Shown here one piece after another: positions 11,291-23,200 of a DNA stretch of 64,000 nt. The first letter of the stretch is position 1. Each line of letters starts with the position of its first letter. Below the pieces are notes generated by a model. The model was not told the DNA's origin and did not search any database. It saw nothing but the letters and a program-made list of their open reading frames with translations. The translations under genes and the position numbers were made by a program. The DNA is taken from contig NC_086381.1 of the NCBI RefSeq assembly GCF_036588685.1, forward strand, positions 49,165,431-49,229,430, written 5' to 3'. Source of the stretch: Mytilus trossulus. Taxonomy: Eukaryota > Mollusca > Bivalvia > Mytilida > Mytilidae.

Positions 11291-14200
11291 GTAAACCTAT
11301 GTATAATTATAGATATGTCTTAATATATCCGTATAACGCAATGCAATCGGTTAAATAGCAAAATAATCTGTAAGACAAGAATACATGAAATTCAAAGTCT
11401 GTTTACTATTTAATATTTTGTTCCACACTTAGAGGCATTATGTTTTTCGGTCTGTCTGACCCTCTTTAGGTTCAAGTTTTAGGTTAAGGTTGTTTTTGAT
11501 GAAGCTGAAGTTCATTCAACTTAAAACTTATTTTGTTTAGTACACATGCTCCATAAAATATGATCTTTCTAATGTTATTGCCATATTAGGATTTAGGTAC
11601 CATGCAATTTCACAATCCACGGAACATAGAAAATGGTACTGCCCCCCTTCAGGTTAACATTTTTGGTCGCTTTTGAGTTCTGGTTAAAGGTTTTTGGTTG
11701 CTTCGGATTAAAGATTTGATTTATGAATTTGAAGTCTAATCAACTTGAAAACTTAACACACATGTTCCCTATGATATAGTCTTTCTAATTCTAATTCCAA
11801 ATTGGAGCTTTGATCCCCCATTTTCACGGTTTACTGAACAAAGTAAATAAAAATACAAGTGAGCCATTCGTGTTCTATGGACACATTTGTGCAGCCTTTA
11901 TTTTAGATACTGTGGTAATGGTAAATTGAAGATGAAACACTTCCTGTGTAAGCCTTTTTGACCGTTTTCACTAAGGGTAGATCATAGGTACATATAAATT
12001 TCTTAACATAGAATTTTCTAATCTTTTGCCAAAACGAAGATTTTCTATATACTTTTTGAAAAAAATATAATAAAAATGTTGGCCACCTTAATATTTTCCA
12101 AGCCAGCTATAAGTCGTTGAAAATTGCCTTCATTTGGTTAGATTGTTCATGAAAAAAATCTATTTGTGTGCATAAATAGAAATCTATGAGATAGAATTTT
12201 GGAGAAGATTGAGTTTATATTAAGTTTTAAGAAAAGAAAGAAAAAATAGTGTCACCGAACTTGTTTTCATGCTAAAAGTAAAAATTAATGTTTTTCCTAT
12301 CAGTCCAGTATTATTTCCTTCTAAAAAGAGTTATCTTACCTTAAATGGCGTAGTTGGAAAATGAAAATTCTTAAGTCTCAAATTATGATCATATTTGTTT
12401 AAATATTTTGGATAATACAATAAACCACCAAGTTTTTATCATACTAATAAACAGTCTAACCAAAAAATTGCAAATCTGTCTCCATATTTACAGGTATGGG
12501 CAAATAACTAGACCGATTGTGTACTGCGATTGTCGAAATCATCTCGTCTTCAATTTAATCTATTTACTTCAAATTTCAAGAAAATAAAGTTTGCATACAC
12601 ATTGAATTTGTGTACCCCTACAATGTATACTGCTTTTCTGTATAGCACTGGTTTCACCACACTTTTATATTTGAATAAAGACGGGCACACCTTTTTCTTG
12701 TCCACCCTCTCCCAATACACAACGATTGAAAACACGTAAGTTTAAAAAAAAATTACTATACTTTGTTATATTGTTCGAACCTCGACGTGCACACCTAAAT
12801 TTGAGATTTTAATTGCTTCATAGTTTGACAAGAACAGACATGTATTCCAATAACGACAGTTTTCCTTTATAACGGGATTTCAACCTCTCACCGAACTATG
12901 GGTAACACGAGCAGACAAAAGTTATATAGTCGCAAGTCGCATCTTCATTTTAGGTAACTTCATTTGTGGTATAATCGCCAATGAGACAACTCTCCACCAG
13001 AAAACGAACGAGAAGAAGTTGTCAACATATATTTAAAAAAAGGAGAGAGAAACAAATGCATATGTATAGCCCCTTCTCCGGAAATCAAAATTCACATAGT
13101 CACGGCTAGTTATTACATATAAGTAGGCATGAAAAATCATTAACGTCATTTCCCTTTTCAAGTGTTAACAGTGGTTTTGATGTTTGAACATGAGGAAAAG
13201 GCAGGGTAGATCAATTTAACCGCATGTTTACTATGTTTACGAGATTAAAATACTTTTCGCTTATAAAAGGGGTGATCGTGTGCTCTTATCATCAAAACTT
13301 CATATAGCTACACTGCTGAACCTAAAAAATATTGTACTGTTATCTTGTAGAAACTCATTTAAGTACTGTTAATTGCAACACACAAGTCTTGTCAACCAAT
13401 GAAGAAGAAACCGTGCAACTCGTTCTGAAGAGAAATGGAAGCCGACATTTCCCCGATATAAATGGTTGCTATTATGCAATTCAACTAAACAGTTGGGTTC
13501 GATATGATAAGCTGGTAGTTACCGTTTCCGTGGATATTCCAAAAGACTGCCCATATGCTATAGAAATATACCCAGGGGATCCAACCATCAATAGACGTAT
13601 AAAGGTATTTTATAGTCCATACATTCTTTGTTTAAGGAGGTAGACCTACGTTAAGGGAAATAACTCTTAAAATCATCAGTACGTTTGTCTCAACCATTTT
13701 CCTAGATATATTCTAAGCTTCTAGGTTACATAGATTTTTTCCAATCAGTTTCAGGTAAATGTTTAAGATACTTTGATAAAACTTGACTCTTACAAACGCA
13801 TTACTGATGTAAAGAGTTATCTCCCTGAACCAAGGTCTACCACCTGAAGTCATCTTTTTTTAAACAATTTTTCTCGCGATTTTAATATTTTAGAATAATT
13901 TAAAACATACTTTTATATATAATATAGGGTACAGTTTTTTTTAACATAAATTTATTTGCATCATACAGCAGTCTAGTAGTTTTTATAATTCGCTATTAAT
14001 TGATGTGTAAACTATTCTAAGCTCGTTTAAACCAGTGTGAAAAAAGACTGTTTTGAAATTACCAGGAATACCTTGAACAAACCTGTACGAATATTTTGAT
14101 GAAAAATATATAGTCAATACATATACCTGAAAGAATATTTCCGACTGGTTACCTTTTACACTGTTTATGATTATTCATAATTGTCCCTATCTTTGATTTC

Positions 14201-17200
14201 ATTATGATCAACACGCACTCGGATTGCAATAAATCTGATTTTTTATTCAAATTTTAATTATCTCTACTTTGTAGAAGTTCATTTCATATGAAATCATGAT
14301 ATTTTCGGATTTTATTTCTAATGTGCATGTGTTTGTTTTTACAGAAAATAAAATGTGATAGTGATCGAAATTGGATAGGCCCTTTCCCAACTAAGGATAT
14401 TTTCTTGCGCTATGTTTATTCTAAGAGAGAAGAGGTGAATGTCACTGAAGACATGGGTGACATTCTATTGACCAACGTCAGCTTTAAACATTGTAAAGAT
14501 TGTTTTCAAACACCAAAGATGTCTTCAATAAGAAACTCAAGCAAGTATTCCTATGTTATACATGTATACTGAGGCAATAAAGTTTAGCAACATTTTTTTT
14601 CAAATTTTTTGTTGTTGTTTCTGGATTTTTTTTTATTAAACATCATTGATATAATCCTTCGTTTTACCTGTAATTTTAAACAGTCGTTCTTTTTTCAGGG
14701 TGATTGATTTCGCACGATTTCAGCTTTGCACATGTAATTGATGTTTTACCTTCTGAACCTGTACTTTTAAAACGATTTTATTTGCACTCACGTTCAGAAA
14801 TTGGTAAAAAAAAAACACCCAAAAAAAAATGAGAAAATTGCATGGGGTGTAAACCAAGCCTCTATGAAAATGACCGTCAGATGGCTCTTGGTTTGGTTGA
14901 TGCCAGCATGAGTGTTACTGACGTCGTGGATCGATTTAATGTGCATAAGTCAACAGTTTAGAGACTAACAAACAGATATCAACAAATTGCAACAGCACAG
15001 GATAGGTCGATATGTCGTAGACCAAAATCAACCATCATCTAATAAGGAGTGCTACCTTCGCTTTACGTCAACACGTGACAAGTTTTGTTCCGGCCCCAAG
15101 AGTAGTGTATTGACTAAGGGCAGCTGCTGGTGCGGATGCAATCAGACCATGGCCGAGATATTGATTTTGAATAACACTATACTCATTTCCGCATTTTGAA
15201 CCTCCCTCGCTCCATACATAAAAATATATCCTAATGAATATGAGTGTTAAACATTCATGTTGCTTCTAACATGTCATAATTCCATTATTGTATTATCAAA
15301 ATTATATGTTGTTATGATTTTGTAATAAAATACAATTTCATATTTTTGTTGCTAAACTTTTTTGGCTCAGTATAGTATGGAGAAACAAAAAAGATAAAGG
15401 TGGTATTGATTGGTTGATCGCGTCAGCGCAAAAACAAAATAACATCGCGACGCGCAGTGAAAATCATAAACTTAATATGATTTATGTTAATATGATAAGT
15501 TCCTAATAAAAAAAAGGTATTAAATGGCCGTTTCTAAACAAATGAATGAATTTGAAGAGTAATAACACTATTTAGTTTCTTGACATTTGTTACAAAACTC
15601 AAATCTAGATTATCGAGGTGATATTTAGAAATTATTTAGAAATGTGTAAAGTTTTGTATGCATGTTTCTTGAATACAGTTACATTTCAGTGCCAGTATCA
15701 AGAACTCTTAAAAAAAATAGGGATCATGCGTTGCGGCTTTCTAAGGTCCATCTCTGCAATTTAAATAAACTCATCATAGATACCAGGACTAAATTTAGTA
15801 TATACGCCAGACGCGCGTTCCGTCTACAAAAGAGTCATCAGTGACGTTCAAATCCAAATAAGTTAAAAAGGCCAAATAAATTACGAAGTTGAAGAGCATT
15901 GAAAACCAAAATTCTTAAAAGTTTTGCCAAATACAGCTAAGGCTATCTACACCTGAGGTAGAAAAGCCCTAGTTTTTAAAAAAAAATTCAAAAATTGTAA
16001 ACAGTAATTTAAATATAACCATATCAATGACAATTCATGTCAGCACAAAAAATGCTGACTTCTGGGCTTTAGAAGCTATACACGTCACTATATCTACTGT
16101 CCGCCCATATGACCCGCATAGAGGATGAATAAAGATTTTGTCAGATGCCTTTGCTTTGGTGGTATTGAATATGTTGTCTTTTATTTTGGGGAGTGTGAGA
16201 CATGCTTTTACATTTTTACATTGAAGACAGTTTTCAAAATCTCTGGGACGGGAGATGACATGGCACAAAGATTATCCATGACGTTCCAATATGAAATTAT
16301 TTACAAGTGGTAGTCACAAATTTGCAATTACTCAATGACATAAAGACACTGAGTCCACCAAGTTATACGAACTAAGTTTTATTAATACGTTGATTACAAA
16401 ATACATAAAAAAAATAATTAGTAAATGAACAATTTAACCTTTTTAGCTCACCTGGCATAGCCATGAGAGCTTATGCCATCACTTAGCGTCCGTCGTCCGT
16501 CGTCGTCGTAAACTATTTCAAGAATCTTCTCCTCTGAAACTACTAGGCCAAATACTTCCAAACTTTAACTGAATGTTCCTTAGGGTATCTAGTTTATAAT
16601 TGTATCCGAAGTTTTGATCTATCAACAAACATGGTCGCCATTGCTAAAAATAGAACATAGGGGGCAAATGCAGTTTTTGGCTTATATCTCAAAAACGAAA
16701 GCATTTAGAGCAAATCTTAGATGATGTAAAAATGTTCATTAGGTCAAGATCTATCAGCTCTAAAATTTTCAGATGAATCAAACAACCCATTGTTGGGTTG
16801 CTGCCACTTAATTGGTAATTTTAAGGAAATTTTGCAGTTTTTGGTCATTATCTTGAATATTATTATGGATAAAGATAAACTGTAAACAGCAAAAATGATC
16901 AGCAAAGTAATATCTACAAATAAGTTAATATGACCAAAATTGTCAATTGACCCCTTAAGGTGTTATTGTCCTTTAATGACAATTTTTCACAATTTGTTCA
17001 TCATATTTGCTAACTTTAAAAAATCTTCTCCTCTAAAACTACTCAACCAAATTCAACGAAACTTCAACTGAATGATCAGTAGGGTGTATAAAATAAAGTT
17101 TGTGTTTTATTTACTATTTCGTCAAAAAGCATGGCCGTCATGGCTAAAAATAGAACACAGGTTAAAATGCAGTTTTTGGCTTATATCTCAAAAACTCCAG

Positions 17201-20200
17201 CAATTAGAGCAAGTAAGACAAGAAGTTAAAGTATTTATTAGGTCAAGGTCTACCTGTCCTGAAATTTTCAGCCGAATCGGTTAACTGGTTTTGCAGGTAT
17301 AATGCCACTGAATTGAGGATTTTAAAGAAATTTTGCAGTTTTTGGTTATTATCTTGAATATTATTATAGATACAGATAAACTGTTAATAGCAAAAATGTT
17401 AAGCAAAGTAAGATCTACAAATAAGTCAATTTGCCTAAAATTTTCAATTGACCCCTTAAGGAGTTATTGCCCTTTAAAGACTTTTTTCACAATTTGTTCA
17501 TCATGTTGACTTACTTTGAAAAATCTTCTTCTTTGAAACTGCTGTATCAATTTCAGCCAAACTTAGGCTAAATGAGTTTCAGGGTATCTAGTATAAATTT
17601 TATATTTTATTTCCTTGTATGTCAAGAAACATAGCTTCTATGGCTAAAATATAGCATAGGAGAAAATGATTTTTTTTTGCTTTTGAAGAAAATAGGACGA
17701 TTCAAAGAACATTAAAATAAATTGAAAAGCCAAAATAATCATTGATGAGAGATTTAACCAAAACAATTAAGGTGAGCGATTCAGGCTTTTGAGAGCCTCT
17801 TGTTTTCTATGTTACTGTATTCTACTATTATGGTAGACCGTTGGTTTTCTCGTTTGAATGGTTTTACACTAGTCTAGTAATTTTTTGGGGCGCCCTTTAT
17901 AGCTTGCTGTTCGGTATTTTTTTAATTTTTTTTATGATATATTGTGTTTCTCATTGTAGTTCGTTAAGCTAGTCATTCCAAAATTAGCAGGTGTTTTTTG
18001 TTAGTTTTCAAAACTTTCAATATAGCTGCATTTGGCATTACGAGTAATCAACCGATTGACTTTCAAAATAACTTATAACTCTGTGTGAAAAAAATATCGT
18101 TATGTAGATTTTGAAAGTTATTATAGTTCATTAAAATACACTTTTGGGATGTAATTTAGCATTAGCCTTTCAATGTCATAGTACATGTATATTGAAGTTA
18201 ATTCAATTCAAAAATGTCTAAATCTCCGAAGTTGTTACATTGTAGTCTTTTCCATAGGCGAATTTAGAGGGGGGCGGGCTCCCCCTTTCGTGGAAAAAAC
18301 TGGTTGATTATATAGGGAATCACTGTCGCAATACTGGAGCGCCCCCTTTAAGGTCAGAAGCCCCCTTTTATGAAAAATTCTGGATCCGCCACTTGAAATT
18401 CTGAAAAGTAATAAACTGTGGTTTAATCCATCTTGACTACAAAATCACAAAACATGTAGGTAACTTCTTTTATATTTCCCTCTTGTTAGAAGCACTCGGA
18501 TGAGACCGATAAATTATATCGAAAGTAAAAGGTAACTAACTGCCTTTGAAGACCTTTGAATAAATTATAGACTTGATATTGAGGGTTAATAAGGCTCTTA
18601 CACCCTACCTCTTTTTTCGATTAAAAGTTAAAGTTTTGATTAATTTAGCTCACATATGAAATTTGACAATTTTTAATATAAATAATTGCTTGCATGTCAT
18701 TATGTGTGCTAGTAATAAAATAACATTTCTTTTATTTACAGTCACAGATTATTGTGGACAGCACATTTGTTTAGGGGACAAAGATTTGCTGTATATAAAT
18801 GACCGATATGGTGCCAGTACTTCAGATTTTCTTCCAACCTCATATTCACAAGCTTACAGAAAATTCAGTATTTGTCCATATTGCCGCAGAATACAATTCA
18901 CGGTTAAAGACTCTATACAACTATGTTTAAAAGCGTATGCAGGAACTACTTATTGGGATGAGGGAAAAGGTTGTCGTGTTACATTGGAGATAGACGGAAG
19001 AACTGCACTGGTATTAATTACACATAGTATTTCATTTAAACACGCCTCCGGGTGTGGGAATTTCTCGCTGCATTGAAGACCAATTGGTGGCCTTTGGTTG
19101 TTGTCTGCTCTTTGGTTGGGTTGTTGTCTCTTTGACACATTCCTCATTTCCATTGTCAATTTTAATAATAAAAAAAAAAATCTTTAAATACTTGTTTGAA
19201 AACTTCATATTGTTGCAACATAAGCTATCTACCTTAATATCTGTATTACAGAATGATTTAAACAGACGTGAAGCAGGATCCACTTACCCTTCTGGAGCAC
19301 CAGAGATCTACCCCCATATTTTTGGTTTCGTGTTGCTCAATCTGTAGTTTTCTTTGGTGTGTTTTGTATACATTTTATACTGTTGTTTGTCTTTGGTCAT
19401 TGTCCAGCTTTTAGCCATGATATTTATAGTTTAATCCCAGACATATGAGTTTAAATATCCCTTTCAGTTTAGTGTCCTTTTGTACCTTAAATAAGACTCC
19501 TCCAATTTGTATAGCCGGTTTGGGAAATAAAATACCATCTTATCAGTCAAATTAACTGTAATATAAGTTCTGTATCATATTTTATACTTCTTAAACAATG
19601 CAAGTGATATGAATGTTAGCTACAAATGCACATAGATCAAAGACATATTCAGATATTTTGTTATGACAAGTAATGCTAAGGAATAACTTGAACTCCATTG
19701 AAAAAGTCTCTGACCCGCCCCCCTAAAAACAAAAAACAAAACAAACACAAAACTCCAACCAAAAAAACAGAAATATATATTAAAAAATTAATTTTCATTT
19801 GAATATTACGATACATAAAAAGATGGCTATGTTTCTTTCTTTTTATGAATACAGATATTAAGACCCCCGCCCAGACCCTCATATATATAAACTCACACAG
19901 AAGATTTTCAAAGATGCCAGCGATAATTTAAAGTAATTTAAATTCTCTTAATATTTATGTTTTTAATACATTCATTTGTCCCAGATGCTTTCAAAGCACT
20001 CCTCTATAGATATCGGAAGATGTGGAATGAGTGTCAATGAGACAACCCTCCATCCAAGTCACAATTTATCAAAGTAAACCGTTATAGGTCAAGGTACGGT
20101 CTTCAACACAGAGCCTTGGCTCACACCGAACAGCAGTGAGTCTATAAAGGGCAATAAAAAATACTAGTGTTAAACCATTCAAACAGGAAAACTTTTTACT

Positions 20201-23200
20201 TTAGTTTATTAATTTTCATTCTGTTATTACATATATATACTCGTGATTGTCTTCATGAAGATTATATTGAATTGTAGACCCTAAACAGTGGACTTCACTG
20301 GACGTGGTGTCTTCCATGGAATGTAAAAGGAAAAACAGTAAAATTTACATTTGGTGTGGATTCTGGATGGGATTGCGTTATGGCATCAGATAGATGTGCA
20401 GTTGAAATACAAATAGTCTCCCTAAACAAAATATCACAGTTATGTCGATCCACAACTTTAAGGCCATATAGTAATGTCACAAGTCATAAACAAATGTTTA
20501 TTTTATTTAACAAATAATTTATCAATTCAAAAATTATTTTTTTTATGTTTTTTTTTTATAAATTAAAATTAATCATGAAAAGAGACTTCTAAAATAGTAT
20601 GTAATTATGTTAATATTTTTTTTGTCAGTACGAAATTTAAGTAGTAGTTGCATGCACTTCAACTTAATGCACACACACGAAATGAAATAAGTTCCTTTGT
20701 GGAAATATGGCCTTTCATAAGGTAAGTATGATGTAAATTTTCTAAGCCATAAAACAGAAGACAGATCAAAGAATGAAGAATCAAATACGAATAATGACAT
20801 TAAATGTATGTTTCATTATAAAATGTAATTCTGATTGGCTACACTGTAATCTAGATTTTTACAAATATTAGATGCAGCACTAGCATTAATTTTCGTGCAC
20901 TGACTGTTGCATTTCTTCACCAACAATGTAATTATATTTAAATTTAAACTGGCTAAAAGTAGGAAAATATCAGGGGGAAAATAAATGAATAAATAATAAG
21001 TGCGGCCTTATGTGAGTATGTGAGACGCGAGTAAAACATATGTTCTGCCTCAAACTTCATAGATATCCTACTGTATCATGCATGTGTTTTGAGTGATTGA
21101 CTGTTTATTTTGATTAAAGTCAGAGGCATTACCATTCGGCAAACTTTGGTAGAATCCGTTACTCCCATTCTATCCTTAGATGACTCGTCTCCACTCGGCC
21201 AATTCCGTACCCTCAATGAGGGTACGGAATTGGCCGAGTGGAGACGAATGAGGCATTACCTACTTTTGCAAGTAGGATAACTGTTGTACTGACCTTAAAA
21301 TGTTAACAAATCTAAAATTATAAGTATTATTATATAAACCAAATGTTGAATTTTCATTAAAATCCTATGTTGTGGTACGCTACACTCATAGTGCTGGATA
21401 AAATTGTAGTGAAAACTAGCAGCTTTAGAGGTACGTACAATAGGTATTATTTCTGAAATTTTCCAGATTTATTTATTCTGGTTCTTTTATATGGTTTTAG
21501 ATTTTGCTCAATGTAGTTGCTAACATCATTTTCCTTTGTGCTTAAGTAAATAATTGTCTCATTTGCAATCATATCACATCCCCATATTTTATATCAATTG
21601 AACATTAGGAATAAGACCATATCTACACGCTATATATAAGATGAAAAAAGTCTTGGTCCCCCTCATTTAAAAAACAACAGCAACAACAACAATCACACAA
21701 TTTAATGTTCAGTATGGTGTGTGTTGTCTATATTAAGGAGGTTTCCTACTCAGTTTCAAAATAACCAGGATTTTAAATGACTGTTATAAAAAGGTGGAAC
21801 TAATTAGAGAAACCAAAACAGCTGGAAAATAATATGTGTCAGTGTGCTTGTTTATGACGTAAAGAACATTGAAAATTTGGCGGGAAACACTTTTCTCTGG
21901 ATTTTCCATTCCTTTAACATTGGCCTGTATTTTTCTTTAAAACTGTGAAAAAAATAGAATTTAATAAGTTTATCAAAAATGGCCTTTTTTAAGGTTTATG
22001 GAATGAAAATATGAAGAGAAAAATGGGATTAATGAACACACATTTTAGAAGCACTTTGATGGATAAAACAAGAGGATTCCGAAAATCTGACAAAATATCA
22101 TTACATGAGTAGCAAACCTCGTCAAGTCTTCTTCCCTCTTACTTAATTTTATAAGATCGCATTAACTTACAGGATATTCTACTACTACACAGTCATACCA
22201 GTGGTCATCATGGAGTTCAAATACTGATGTTGTTGACAATGATGTTTCCTCATCATCTGACAGTGATGACCACAGTAGATTTCCGATAATTATACTCTGT
22301 ACAGTTGGGGGTATAGTTGGACTGACTATTTGTTGCACGTGTTGTAAGAATCTTTGCACTTCCAAATCTACAAGACGGGAGGAACCTTACTTAAGACAAG
22401 GTATGACTATTTTTTTCAGAGAAGTTGAAAAAGAGGCGGAAGTTACACATGTACAAAAGGGACACAATCAAAATTCATAAGTCGAAGAGAGACCTATAAA
22501 ACCACGGAAAAAAAGACTAACAATCAAACAGACAAACACCATTGTACAAAACACTAGTGATTATTTTAGTAAATAATTTTGTATGATGTTAATGTTTTTT
22601 TTCCCCATTTAATAAGGGACTTGTCGTTTTAAAATTTCCTTGTTCGATATTTTTGTTATTTTGGATATGTCTATTATAAATTACTAATTACTGAGTCTGT
22701 TGGATTGATCATGCTGTTTTTATACATTGTTATATATGCTCGCTCCGTCCTTCGGTCTAACATTTTTGCTCACATTTTCTTTGTTATTAGATACACATAA
22801 TCAAATTGAAAAGAGTATTCAAAATGAAAAAAAAAATATTGTGATTTTAAAGGTTGTTAAGATAACATTAAATTTAGCAATGTGTTAGTTAAAGTGAGTG
22901 CCATCCCTGCTTTTGAAGCACGCATACAAACTTAATTCATTGCTTGATCAATTGTCGTTTGTTAAACATGGCAAATTTTGATTTACATGATCTGGGCGGA
23001 CATTAGAATATAATTGATAGGATTTTTATTTTACTTACAACAGGTCACCTTCGGACCCCATTCTAAAACAAATTGTTGCAATGATTCTTTACCGTTAGAG
23101 AGCATGGCACGCACTCTACACGTGACAGTGATATTAAACGTCCCCATTATGACCGTACGTTTTGGGAAATTATACAGCTTTCTCTGCCAAATGTATCTTT

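Noticed and set aside
14493..14572. Receptor exon 3 read through to TGA as the true C-terminus
   Set aside because: The donor GTAAAG at 14493 gives the phase needed by exon 4, and the stop lies in a transposon end. Kept only as a possible truncated isoform.
16436..17812. Open frames inside the modular repeat as exons of the PPxY receptor
   Set aside because: The same sequence recurs in unrelated places (43197-44153, 52950-53716), and the frames are not shared between copies.
19011..19076. Extension of receptor exon 4 to the TGA after NFSLH
   Set aside because: The last codons are a Penelope 3' fragment. A proper donor (CTG|GTATTA) in phase 0 precedes it and matches the next exon.
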